A stretch of DNA of 64,000 bases from Bacteroides acidifaciens (GTDB lineage: Bacteria > Bacteroidota > Bacteroidia > Bacteroidales > Bacteroidaceae): the NCBI RefSeq assembly GCF_024623065.1, contig NZ_JANJZR010000013.1, positions 16,374 to 80,373 of the forward strand, read 5' to 3'. The translations under genes were made by a program, and so were the position numbers. The stretch's first letter is position 1, and the number at the start of each line of letters is the position of its first letter. Positions 31,043 to 40,667 of the stretch are shown here, one piece after another. The notes beneath the pieces were generated by a model, which worked only from the letters and a program-made list of their open reading frames with translations, did not search any database and was not told where the DNA came from.

Positions 31043-32518
31043 TTATTTTTCTGTAGGCTGTATCAGGTATTTCACTGTCGGTTTCGCACGATGTTTCTTC
31101 AACAGTTCGAGTTGGCTGATTGCCACATCAAGTCCCTGTTCGGCAGCAGTGGTCATATACATCTGCGCACGTTCGAAGTCACCGTTGCGAGCCGCCAGCA
31201 CTCCGCGGGTATAAATAGCCTCCACCGAATCGCCGGAACGAGCCACATATCGGGCAGCCTCAACGAGATTGTTGCGCTTCATCATGATATTGGCGGCATT
31301 AAGGTTGGCTTCGTTGTTGTACGGGTATATCTCGACGGCTTTCATATAAGTAGCCTCATACTCCGGACTGTCCGGAGAATACGTTGCCGCTATGCGCGAG
31401 AAATCTACGGGACGGAGACGCTCGGGAGTTGTCCGGAAGACACGTTTCAGTTCGTCGATGTCGGCAAATGTACGTATGGAATATGTCACCTTATAATCCG
31501 AATGACGCAGCCACGGATAAACGGTCTTCAATATTACCGAATACTCTTCAGGGAAACGCCGTTTGATGGTAAGGTCTTTGGCATCCGGGTCCATATCGCT
31601 ACGTGCAATATCGAGTATTTCAGTACGATGTTCCAAACGGCACGTATCCAGCCATTCGATAAGCCCCTGCCAGTCTTCCGGTTCGAAGTCGGTGTGCATT
31701 ATCGACTGGTCGAAGTTGTAATGGCTCCGCACATACTCTTTCAATGTGGCGGTACGCCCCATGGCAAGTTCGATGTTATGTTTATAAGTTCCCTCGGGAG
31801 AGGCGAATCCTTTTATGCTGACCGATGTAATGGTGGCATCAGGATCGTTTTTCACTTTGTCGATGGACGCTATGATTTTGCCAATCTCTTTCGGATTGTT
31901 CATGTAGTCGGGCTTCAATTCGGTGCGGTCGACAACGAAAGTCACAAAAGCACGTCCCTCAGCAGACATCACCACCAGGCTATCGCCCACAATATTCACA
32001 TAACGGAAATCGGGATGAAACGGTTCGATCACGTAATTGAGTTCGGCAACCGGCGTGTCTCCCGCGTCTTCTATCGGGTCGCAACAAGTCTGCGTCTCTT
32101 CACGCATCACCACCAAACAACGCTGCATCCACGGCTGAAAACGGACTGTCTCGCGAAACGCCACCAGTTCGTCCGAACCGGCACGGACAAGTTTCTCGCC
32201 CGGCATAATATCCTTATTGCGCAGATGTGCATAATAACTGTTCTTTCCGGCAACGGTGATGGCCGGCAACCGGAGACTGTCGGCACTACCGATGGCACGA
32301 ATGACAGGTGTGAACACCACTTCACGGTCAAGTCCCGGCTTGATATGACGGGCATCGACATCGAAATGAATCAGGAGCTGCCCTTCACCACGACTGATAT
32401 TAATCTTTGAGACCTTGAACAATCTGCCGGAATGTGCCGATGCCGTCCCGACACATAACATCATCACAACAGCACAAACAATGCTATTTTTTAACATATT
32501 TACCTTCATAGTGTGGTG
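31043..32518 (-). CDS. DUF3868 / OmpA-like protein of the fimbrial operon
   Basis: Signal peptide; FKVSKINISRGEGQLLIHFDVDA; OmpA-like TSVSIKGFASPEGTYKHNIELAMGRTATLKEYV; TPR-like C-terminus. Confidence 0.8.
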   Translation of the reverse strand, partial: HHTMKVNMLKNSIVCAVVMMLCVGTASAHSGRLFKVSKINISRGEGQLLIHFDVDARHIKPGLDREVVFTPVIRAIGSADSLRLPAITVAGKNSYYAHLRNKDIMPGEKLVRAGSDELVAFRETVRFQPWMQRCLVVMREETQTCCDPIEDAGDTPVAELNYVIEPFHPDFRYVNIVGDSLVVMSAEGRAFVTFVVDRTELKPDYMNNPKEIGKIIASIDKVKNDPDATITSVSIKGFASPEGTYKHNIELAMGRTATLKEYVRSHYNFDQSIMHTDFEPEDWQGLIEWLDTCRLEHRTEILDIARSDMDPDAKDLTIKRRFPEEYSVILKTVYPWLRHSDYKVTYSIRTFADIDELKRVFRTTPERLRPVDFSRIAATYSPDSPEYEATYMKAVEIYPYNNEANLNAANIMMKRNNLVEAARYVARSGDSVEAIYTRGVLAARNGDFERAQMYMTTAAEQGLDVAISQLELLKKHRAKPTVKYLIQPTEK

Positions 32519-32525
32519 CATTTTA

Positions 32526-33146
32526 TCAGAAAACATAGATTAAGTTGACTGCCGCTTTCGTTGGCCCTACGTAATTGTGGCTCTTGCCCGACTCCACTTT
32601 CTGACCGCATCCGGCACAATTAAACCGGTCGTAACGGGTATATGTCCATCCGAAGCCGATTTCCGCTTCGATGTTCCACCGGCGGTTCAACACCCAGTCG
32701 TAACCGTATGCAATGCCCGCTCCGACAAACCATCCTTGATAGCGCGAATCTTTCAATTTGCCGAAATCAGTACCCAGCATTTTGAAATCCATATCCAAAT
32801 GACCTATATTATATTGACCACCCAGCAAATGTGCTCCAAAGAAATGTCCTGCAAAAGGACGGCAAATCCAACGGCGCAATTCAGGTTGCAACACATAATT
32901 GCGCCACTGCTTTCTCCATAGATTAAAGATACCCGACACTTCCGCAGTCCAAAGTGGGGCAAGACGAGTCTCGATCGCAACATTCGCATTTGCTGTTGCA
33001 TCGTATAACAAGTTCGTTTTAATTACCGTTTTTTGCGCATTTGCTTCCGCCATAAACAGACAAACGAACATGAACAAACCTATAAACTTTTTTATTTTCA
33101 TTCCCCTGTTGCTTTTTAGAAACTTACAACATCCTAACACATACAA
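32526..33146 (-). CDS. DUF3575-family outer membrane protein
   Basis: KTNLLYDATANANVAIETRLAPLWTAEVSGIFNLW...GHFFGAHLLGGQYN; first gene of the fimbrial operon. Confidence 0.85.
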   Translation of the reverse strand: MYVLGCCKFLKSNRGMKIKKFIGLFMFVCLFMAEANAQKTVIKTNLLYDATANANVAIETRLAPLWTAEVSGIFNLWRKQWRNYVLQPELRRWICRPFAGHFFGAHLLGGQYNIGHLDMDFKMLGTDFGKLKDSRYQGWFVGAGIAYGYDWVLNRRWNIEAEIGFGWTYTRYDRFNCAGCGQKVESGKSHNYVGPTKAAVNLIYVF

Positions 33147-33201
33147 TAAAACTTTTTTCCGAATCCAAATACTGTTTTATGAATCCTCTTTGTTTCCATT
33201 A

Positions 33202-33226
33202 CAAATATAATTTCGTTGCAAATATA
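33202..33226 (-). promoter_or_regulatory. Two TATATTTG -7 elements upstream of the fimbrial operon
   Basis: Complement of CAAATATA at 33202-33209 and 33219-33226. Confidence 0.45.
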
Positions 33227-33397
33227 CGGCATTTAAAAAAAAAGTATACTTACATTAACATTCATTAAACTGCATTTATCTGTTTTTTAATTGTTTAAAG
33301 TATTATAAAATCAAAAAAATCAAAAATAAAAAAGAAAGATTAAAGAGATATATCAAGAAAAAATAGCATTTTTGTATTTAAAAATAAAGATTCGATT

Positions 33398-34267
33398 ATG
33401 AAATTTGCAATTTTCGGGAATACGTATCAAGTTAAAAAATCCTTTCATGCCGCCAATTTATTCAGACTACTGAAAAAACGGGGAACGGAAGTCTGCGTAT
33501 GCAGGGAGTTCTACCAATTCCTGATTTCAGAGCATATGGAAATCGAAGCCGACCAATTGTTTGACGGCGATGATTTCACAGCCGACATGGTAATCAGTAT
33601 CGGCGGGGATGGCACTTTCCTGAAAGCTGCCCGCCGGGTAGGCAGAAAGGGGATTCCTATCCTTGGCATCAATACGGGACGTTTGGGCTTTCTTGCCGAT
33701 ATTTCTCCCGAAGAGATGGAAGAGACATTCAACGAGATTCAAGCCGGAAGATACAATGTTGAAGAACGCAGCGTGCTTCAACTTATCTGTAACGGCACCC
33801 ACCTGCAAGCATCTCCGTATGCTCTAAATGAAATAGCCGTACTCAAACGGGACAGTTCTTCAATGATCAGTATCCGTACTGCCATCAACGGTGCATTCTT
33901 GAATACTTACCAGGCCGACGGATTAGTGATTGCTACTCCAACCGGTTCAACAGCTTATTCGCTAAGTGTGGGCGGGCCGATTATGGTTCCTCATGCCAAC
34001 ACCATCGTCATTACTCCCGTAGCTCCGCACAGCCTTAATGTTCGCCCTATCGTCATACGTGACGATTGGGAAATCACGTTGGATGTGGAAAGCCGCAGCC
34101 ATAACTTCCTGGTCGCTATCGACGGCAACAGTGAAACCTGCAAGGAAACGACGCAACTCACTATTCGCCGTGCCGACTACAGCGTAAAAGTGGTGAAACG
34201 CTTTAATCACATCTTTTTCGATACACTTCGCAGTAAAATGATGTGGGGAGCGGACGGCAGAAGATAA
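33398..34267 (+). CDS. nadK: NAD kinase
   Basis: [46 protein letters not shown]. Confidence 0.95.
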   Translation: MKFAIFGNTYQVKKSFHAANLFRLLKKRGTEVCVCREFYQFLISEHMEIEADQLFDGDDFTADMVISIGGDGTFLKAARRVGRKGIPILGINTGRLGFLADISPEEMEETFNEIQAGRYNVEERSVLQLICNGTHLQASPYALNEIAVLKRDSSSMISIRTAINGAFLNTYQADGLVIATPTGSTAYSLSVGGPIMVPHANTIVITPVAPHSLNVRPIVIRDDWEITLDVESRSHNFLVAIDGNSETCKETTQLTIRRADYSVKVVKRFNHIFFDTLRSKMMWGADGRR

Positions 34268-34334
34268 ACAGTCCTTTGGCTGAGGTCACTCCTGAATGCA
34301 AATTTCGTCAAGATTGATGAATCTGTATACCCCG

Positions 34335-34444
34335 TGTGGTGGGCATATAGATTCAGTGCGGTGGATATATAGATCCATCGCGGTGGGCATATAGATCCAT
34401 CACGGTGAGTATATATACCCACCAAGGTGGATACACAGCTCTAC
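34335..34444. repeat. Five-unit 22-bp tandem repeat, consensus YGYGGTGGGCATATAGATCCAT
   Basis: Units begin at 34335, 34357, 34379, 34401 and 34423. Confidence 0.88.
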
Positions 34445-34480
34445 TGTCAAGTCTGAAAAGCTGAATGCACTGAAAGCACT

Positions 34481-34521
34481 CCCCCTGGCTACAGCCTATT
34501 CTCGCAGGGGTTGTTTTTTTT
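34481..34521 (+). terminator. Terminator downstream of nadK
   Basis: CCCCTG / CAGGGG stem followed by TTGTTTTTTTT. Confidence 0.7.
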
Positions 34522-34620
34522 CGCCTTCATCCGCTATCGCCTTCCAGCAAGGCGTTTGCGGATAAGACTGAAACGACTGAAACCGGATTATAGCATAAGA
34601 ATCCGGTAAGAAAGTCTTGG

Positions 34621-35493
34621 CTAATTCAATATAAACGACTGCGAGCCTATCAGATTGCCGTCTTCGAAGATATCAACCCGATAGTTTCCGGCATATAAGA
34701 ACTCTTCCACATCCCAAAACACATTAACGTTCTGTTCTTCTCCGGTGTACTCAATATACTTTTTGATAGAATAGGCCAGTGTACGATTCTCATAAGGGAA
34801 AGTATTGGACGCACTCTTAGTCAACACATCGTTGTCCGGCTTAGTGATACGTATGTATAGGGTACGCTCACCGTTTTCAGCAGTGATATTCTTTACCACC
34901 GTAAAGCTGATGGCCAGTTTCACCACATCTTTCACCTTCTTAGCTACTTTGCCACGTTTGTTGCGGGGGTCGATACGGATATTGGTGGCGTCAAGCTGGG
35001 CGGCCAATGTCACCTTCTTATCCAAGTTCTTCTTTTCTTCAGAAAGATTACTGATTTGTTGAGAAGCCTTATTATACTTCTCGGTCACATCAGCAATAAC
35101 CTGTTTCTGCCGTTCGGTCAGTTTATTCAATGAATCAATCTGGTTGATATACCCGATCATTACCTTACGCAGGGTAGCCAGTTCTTTCTTCAAACGGCGG
35201 ATTTCCGTAGCGTTCGAGCTTTTCACCGTACGGAGTTCTTCCAACAAACGCTGTGTTTTCAGTTGCTCCTGTTCCAACAAATGAGACAAAGAATCATTGG
35301 ATATGGTCATCTTCAACTCATCATATTGTTGTGCGAAACGGGTGTATTCGTTTTCCAAATCTTCCTTATCTAATTGAAACTCCTGCACTAACTCACGGTT
35401 AGCTTGTTTCTCGGTAAACAATAAATAGGTAACACCAATAATAGCTATCACCAAGATAGTCACGGCCGCAATAAGAAGGCTTTTTTTACTCAT
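34621..35493 (-). CDS. Membrane-anchored coiled-coil protein
   Basis: MSKKSLLIAAVTILVIAIIGVTYLLF transmembrane helix followed by long heptad-rich region; start set at MSKKS. Confidence 0.65.
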   Translation of the reverse strand: MSKKSLLIAAVTILVIAIIGVTYLLFTEKQANRELVQEFQLDKEDLENEYTRFAQQYDELKMTISNDSLSHLLEQEQLKTQRLLEELRTVKSSNATEIRRLKKELATLRKVMIGYINQIDSLNKLTERQKQVIADVTEKYNKASQQISNLSEEKKNLDKKVTLAAQLDATNIRIDPRNKRGKVAKKVKDVVKLAISFTVVKNITAENGERTLYIRITKPDNDVLTKSASNTFPYENRTLAYSIKKYIEYTGEEQNVNVFWDVEEFLYAGNYRVDIFEDGNLIGSQSFILN

Positions 35494-35713
35494 AGTTTCA
35501 GTTGTGAATTGATAACGTGCGCAAAAGTAATCATTTCGCAACAGAAGTCAAGCAGAAATACAGAGAGTTTTTTATCCCCCGCTGCTAATCCATATAATTT
35601 TAACTTATTTGCTTGCTAATTTATTCAAATTGGCAAAAGCAAAGCACTCAAACACCTTTTTTCGCCAAGATGCCAATTAAACTTATCTTATTGCCTACTA
35701 TTATTAACTCCAC

Positions 35714-35851
35714 TGCCTATTTTTACTTCGTTTAACTATAGTTACTCTTGCGTATGACTATAGTTATACGCAAGGGAGACTATAGTTATTTTTGCGTATA
35801 ACTATAGTGAAACGAAGTAATAGTAGCGAACGAAGTAAATCCGAATAGGCA
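35714..35851. repeat. Nested palindrome with four ACTATAGT cores at exact 22-bp spacing
   Basis: ACTATAGT at 35735, 35757, 35779, 35801; outer arms TGCCTATT/AATAGGCA; 21-bp arms 35724-35744/35799-35819 match 20/21. Confidence 0.85.
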
Positions 35852-35982
35852 AGCAGCTATAAAAAAATGGCTAAATAAACAATTCTCCATAACAGTGCAC
35901 TCTCACTATAGCTACATTCGGTTTATAACCGTACCTCAAACAGCTTCCTTTGCCCAAACTTTTCATCCTACCTATTATATTA

Positions 35983-36031
35983 ACGTCAGTTCGATATAAG
36001 TTCGCCCGCATGGCTTATATCAAACTGACGT
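35983..36031. promoter_or_regulatory. 18-bp inverted repeat upstream of mdh
   Basis: ACGTCAGTTCGATATAAG / CTTATATCAAACTGACGT (one mismatch), 13-nt loop. Confidence 0.5.
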
Positions 36032-36159
36032 CATATTATTAGGAAGTTTGACCTTTAACTAAAATTATTACGGAAAAATTTCTTTAATCAGGATTATCGT
36101 TGTAATTTTGTCGCGCTAAAAGATAAAACAAATTATCAACTTTTTAAATATATAGTATT

Positions 36160-37101
36160 ATGTCAAAAGTAACCGTAGTAGGCGCAGGTAACGTAGGTGC
36201 TACATGTGCAAATGTACTTGCTTTTAATGAAGTAGCAGACGAAGTAGTAATGCTGGACGTTAAAGAAGGCGTTTCAGAAGGTAAAGCAATGGATATGATG
36301 CAGACAGCTCAATTGCTGGGTTTCGACTCTACATTGGTAGGCTGCACTAACGACTATGCTCAAACTGCTAACTCTGACGTTGTTGTGATTACTTCAGGTA
36401 TTCCTCGTAAACCGGGTATGACTCGTGAAGAATTGATCGGTGTGAACGCTGGTATCGTTAAGTCGGTAGCAGAAAACCTGTTGAAATATTCTCCTAACGC
36501 TATCATCGTTGTTATTTCTAACCCGATGGATACAATGACTTATTTGGCATTGAAGGCTCTGGGCTTGCCGAAAAACCGTGTAATCGGTATGGGTGGTGCT
36601 TTGGATAGCTCTCGTTTCAAATATTTCTTGTCTCAAGCTATCGGTTGCAACGCTAACGAAGTAGAAGGTATGGTTATCGGTGGTCACGGTGATACTACGA
36701 TGATTCCTTTGACTCGTTTCGCTACTTACAAAGGTATGCCTGTAGCTAATTTCATCTCTGCAGAGAAATTGGAAGAAGTTGCTGCTGCTACTATGGTAGG
36801 TGGTGCTACGCTGACTAAATTGCTGGGTACTTCTGCATGGTATGCACCGGGTGCAGCAGGAGCATTCGTAGTTGAATCTATCCTTCATGACCAAAAGAAG
36901 ATGATTCCTTGTTCTGTATTATTGGAAGGTGAATACGGCGAATCAGATCTTTGCATCGGCGTTCCTGTAATCCTTGGCAAGAACGGTATCGAAAAAATCG
37001 TTGAACTGAACCTGAACGAAGACGAAAAAGCTAAGTTCGCAGCTAGCGCAAAAGCTGTTCACGGAACGAACGCTGCTTTGAAAGAAGTAGGTGCTCTGTA
37101 A
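36160..37101 (+). CDS. mdh: Malate dehydrogenase
   Basis: VTVVGAGNVGATCANVLA, ITSGIPRKPGMTREEL, VEGMVIGGHGDTTMIPLTR. Confidence 0.96.
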   Translation: MSKVTVVGAGNVGATCANVLAFNEVADEVVMLDVKEGVSEGKAMDMMQTAQLLGFDSTLVGCTNDYAQTANSDVVVITSGIPRKPGMTREELIGVNAGIVKSVAENLLKYSPNAIIVVISNPMDTMTYLALKALGLPKNRVIGMGGALDSSRFKYFLSQAIGCNANEVEGMVIGGHGDTTMIPLTRFATYKGMPVANFISAEKLEEVAAATMVGGATLTKLLGTSAWYAPGAAGAFVVESILHDQKKMIPCSVLLEGEYGESDLCIGVPVILGKNGIEKIVELNLNEDEKAKFAASAKAVHGTNAALKEVGAL

Positions 37102-37127
37102 TTAATCCCCTTACTTTATATATCAAG

Positions 37128-37163
37128 AAAGGCTGTTCTTCACAACGAGGAACAGCCTTTTTC
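37128..37163 (+). terminator. mdh terminator
   Basis: AAAGGCTGTTC / GAACAGCCTTTTT. Confidence 0.85.
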
Positions 37164-37192
37164 GTTGCCACCGAATATCCGGTATTCGATTG

Positions 37193-38347
37193 TCAGGACA
37201 TCTTTATGTTTTGAGAAACCCACATACCGATATCCTGTTTGCTAAGAGCAGCCGCCATCAGGTCGGGAAACTTATCCGGAGTGCAGGCGAAAGTAGGTAC
37301 GCCGATAGAAGCTAAAAATTCCGCATGGTTCTTGTCATAAGACGGAGCACCATCATCATTCAATGCCGGCAACACAATCAGTTGCACGCCGCTGTCGACA
37401 AGAGACGCAAACCTCTTTCGCATCTCTCGCGGATCGCCCCCTTCATAAAGGTCGGTCACCAATACGAGCACTGTATCTTGCGGGCGGGTCACTATGCCTT
37501 GACAATAAGTCAAAGCCCGGGCAATATCCGTCCCTCCGCCCAGTTGCACTCCAAAAAGCAAATCGACAGGGTCTTGCAAATCATCCGTAAGGTCGACAAC
37601 CGCCGTGTCAAACACGACCATTCGGGTAGAGACAGCCGGAATAGACGCCAATACAGAACCGAAAATGCCGGAGTAAATCACGGATGTCCCCATAGAACCA
37701 CTCTGGTCCAAACACAGAATGATATCTTTCATGGCTTTCCTCTTACGGCCGTATCCGATACGTATTTCAGGAATAATCGTCTTATACTCAGGCTGGTAAT
37801 TTTTCAGGTTCTTCGTAATGGTTGTTTTCCAGTCTATTTCATTATAGCGGGGATTCCGGCGACGGGCGGAGCGATTCAACGCACCGGTCACCGCCTGTTG
37901 GGTAGGTGCCGACAGTTTGCGGAGCAATTCATCAACCACCCGACGGACTACCTGACGCGCCATCTCTTTATTCTTCTCCGGAATCACCTGACTTAAAGAC
38001 ATCAAGGTAGCCACCAGATGCACATCGGGAACCACCGTTTCCAACATCTCCTTTTCTGTAAGCAACGTAGTCAGATTCAACCGTTTGATGGCATCCCGCT
38101 GAATCACCTGCACCACTGTCTGTGGGAAAAACTCACGAATCTCCCCCAGCCATCGGCTGACTTTGGGAGCCGAGGAGCCCAGCCCTCCCCTCCTGTCGCT
38201 ATCATATACGGCTTCCAAGGATTGGTCGATCCGCCGTTCTTCCACGCTCAACGATACGCCTGTGCCATCGGCCTCATCACCCCCCAATATCAAACGCCAT
38301 CTTTTCAGTAATTCTTCTTCCATTTCTTTTCTTTTACTTTGTTTCAA
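37193..38347 (-). CDS. VWA-domain protein
   Basis: MIDAS LCLDQSGSMGTS, GGGTDIARAL, LVTDLYEGGD; overlaps the preceding gene by 14 bp. Confidence 0.9.
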   Translation of the reverse strand: MKQSKRKEMEEELLKRWRLILGGDEADGTGVSLSVEERRIDQSLEAVYDSDRRGGLGSSAPKVSRWLGEIREFFPQTVVQVIQRDAIKRLNLTTLLTEKEMLETVVPDVHLVATLMSLSQVIPEKNKEMARQVVRRVVDELLRKLSAPTQQAVTGALNRSARRRNPRYNEIDWKTTITKNLKNYQPEYKTIIPEIRIGYGRKRKAMKDIILCLDQSGSMGTSVIYSGIFGSVLASIPAVSTRMVVFDTAVVDLTDDLQDPVDLLFGVQLGGGTDIARALTYCQGIVTRPQDTVLVLVTDLYEGGDPREMRKRFASLVDSGVQLIVLPALNDDGAPSYDKNHAEFLASIGVPTFACTPDKFPDLMAAALSKQDIGMWVSQNIKMS

Positions 38348-40655
38348 GTCCCAACAACTGACGAATCACCGGAATTACTCTTGCCGCCTCTTCCCGGTCG
38401 AGATTCAAATCCTCTGTTCCGGCAAGGGGACGGGCGGTGGCAGTTCCGGCATGACGTGCCTTTTCTCCCAGTTTACGGCGCTCGGCCGAAGTAAATTCAC
38501 TGAAAGTACGCCGCAGAATCGGCAACAACTCCATAAACGTCTCTTGCTCCTGCGCACACACCCAAGTATTTACCAGATTCCAAAGACGATCGTCCAATAG
38601 TAACACCGAACCCGAAGAGCGCAGGAATCCTTCAAACCAATAAGCCATGTCTGCCGGAGAATTACCAACCGACGAATAGTAACTTAACGTATCCTGCATT
38701 TCTTCCATCGTTATCTCGCCTTTATCATTCAGCAAACGAGTGGCGTAACCGGACAATAACGGATGGACATTGGCCGATAAGCGTATTTGACAGATAAAAT
38801 TACGCCACATCCGGTTCAGTTCTTCCCGATTCAGAATAGAAAGGGCATAGTCTGTGGCAACTAATTTGTCGAGCAGACCGCTTGCCGCTTCTTCATCAAT
38901 ATTGATACATACCAGCACACCGCCTGCAAGAATACGCGCAACCATCGCCTCAAGCATACTGCCTACCTTCGAGAAGTCGAGGTTGCGGACATTTCCGTAA
39001 CGGACGATATTCACCAGTCCGGGAATCGCTTCCATCATTTCAAGAATATCGGTCGAGGCTGCCGAAAGTGCATCCAGCCGCACGGTCATAGTCTCCACCA
39101 ATGCGGGAAGATCTGCCGGAAGCACCCCGTTCAATAATGCGGTCAACTCAGGAATATGACAAATCTCCTCCATGGTTGCCTGCAAATACTTTTGGGTAGC
39201 TTCCATCACCGTATTCCCCCATATCGCCCGCTCAATGATATCGATAATCTGTTCCGGTTTATGATATAAGGTCCATTGTTCTTTAAAAGTACCTTTACCG
39301 TCTATTTCTCCGTGAATCGCCCAGTCAATTCCCAACAATTGCAGACGATGAAAAAAGATACTCCGTTCGAGGTCATTGGGTTTGCGGAGGTCCAGTATCA
39401 GCTCTTTTATTTCGGCAGTGAACGGAACACGCAGACTTTTCTGTGTCTTCTCCACATCTACCAGCAACGGCACCTTGGGCACATTATCGGGAACGCTTCC
39501 CAAACGATTGCTGATAATGAGCTCTTCACGAATGATTTGCAACAAGATATCATCTCCAAACCCCATCACTGTAGTCACAGCCTCGTTATATTCGTTCAGT
39601 GAAGGATAGGGCAGATTTCGGAGTGCGGCCGTAGCTTGTGCCAGTCGGACAGTCTCAATGACGTGAGCCACCGAAATATCCATATTCTTCTGCCGCAACA
39701 AGGAGGCTATCCGGCTTATCCAAAGCGTACCGTCATCTTCCGGATGATGCCAAAGATAGTGATACCATCCCGGAGATTCGATTCCCGCGCCATAACCGCT
39801 ACGCAGAGCCAACCGATTATATGTCCACGGAATCCATGTACATTCTATTTTTACTTTCGGCAAGCCTTTCAGCAATGCGTTATCCTCTTTCACTTTAGGC
39901 ATATCCTCCAGTGCGGGCACATGCCAAGCACCGCAAACAACGGCAATGCGCTCAAAGTTTTCTTTCTGTGCCGCCCGTATCATTTTACGCATCCAGGCTT
40001 CACGAAGCAAATCACGGGCGGAAGTCTGTCCGGACAGTTCTTCCCGAAGAGCAGTGACCGCTTCCTTCACCGCCTGAAATATATCTTCAGATTCCTTTCG
40101 GTGTTCAATCATCATTTCCCACCAGGATTCTCCATCGGTACATCCGGCGGCACGAGCCAGCCAATCAAACGGATCGCCGATTGATTCTTCTTTCTTTTCT
40201 TCTGCCGCTGTGACTGTTTCTTCCGCCACTTCCATTTCTGCAGCTTCCATTTCGATCGTTTCCTTTTCGGTCGGGTCTGTTTGTTCGTCAACGGATTCCG
40301 TCAATTCTTCCGAAGCCTTCAGTTCTTCCTGTTTACGGAGAGCCATCGAATAAACCAAAGGCAAATCGAAGAAACGAAGAGGAACCCCATTCTGTACGGC
40401 ATATCGCATCGCCTGCCATTCCGGAGAGAACTCAGCAAACGGATAGAATACTGCCCGTTGCGGTTCGTCGGGCTGATAAGCCAACAACGCAACGGGAGGA
40501 ACCATCTGCGGATTTCCCACACAAGCAAGCAATGCCTCTGCTTCTGCCGGACCTTCTACCAGAATCAAATCCGGTTGCAGTTCTTGCAGGTAATTCAGCA
40601 CATTGCGGCATGAGCCGGGACCATGATGCCTGATACCTAATAAATGAATCGCCAT
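38334..40655 (-). CDS. DUF5682-family protein (TIKI/TraB/EreA-like motifs at the N-terminus)
   Basis: IHLLGIRHHGPGSCRNVL, DLILVEGPAEAEALL, AVVCGAWHVPALE. Confidence 0.8.
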   Translation of the reverse strand: MAIHLLGIRHHGPGSCRNVLNYLQELQPDLILVEGPAEAEALLACVGNPQMVPPVALLAYQPDEPQRAVFYPFAEFSPEWQAMRYAVQNGVPLRFFDLPLVYSMALRKQEELKASEELTESVDEQTDPTEKETIEMEAAEMEVAEETVTAAEEKKEESIGDPFDWLARAAGCTDGESWWEMMIEHRKESEDIFQAVKEAVTALREELSGQTSARDLLREAWMRKMIRAAQKENFERIAVVCGAWHVPALEDMPKVKEDNALLKGLPKVKIECTWIPWTYNRLALRSGYGAGIESPGWYHYLWHHPEDDGTLWISRIASLLRQKNMDISVAHVIETVRLAQATAALRNLPYPSLNEYNEAVTTVMGFGDDILLQIIREELIISNRLGSVPDNVPKVPLLVDVEKTQKSLRVPFTAEIKELILDLRKPNDLERSIFFHRLQLLGIDWAIHGEIDGKGTFKEQWTLYHKPEQIIDIIERAIWGNTVMEATQKYLQATMEEICHIPELTALLNGVLPADLPALVETMTVRLDALSAASTDILEMMEAIPGLVNIVRYGNVRNLDFSKVGSMLEAMVARILAGGVLVCINIDEEAASGLLDKLVATDYALSILNREELNRMWRNFICQIRLSANVHPLLSGYATRLLNDKGEITMEEMQDTLSYYSSVGNSPADMAYWFEGFLRSSGSVLLLDDRLWNLVNTWVCAQEQETFMELLPILRRTFSEFTSAERRKLGEKARHAGTATARPLAGTEDLNLDREEAARVIPVIRQLLGLETK

Positions 40656-40667
40656 TTTCTCTTCTTT

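Noticed and set aside
30986-32410. 474-aa plus-strand ORF opposite the DUF3868 gene
   Set aside because: Antisense shadow of a well-supported coding sequence; His/Arg-rich translation without recognisable motifs.
33147-33397. Invertible (phase-variable) promoter for the fimbrial operon
   Set aside because: No clear pair of inverted repeats flanking the promoter and no adjacent site-specific recombinase was found.
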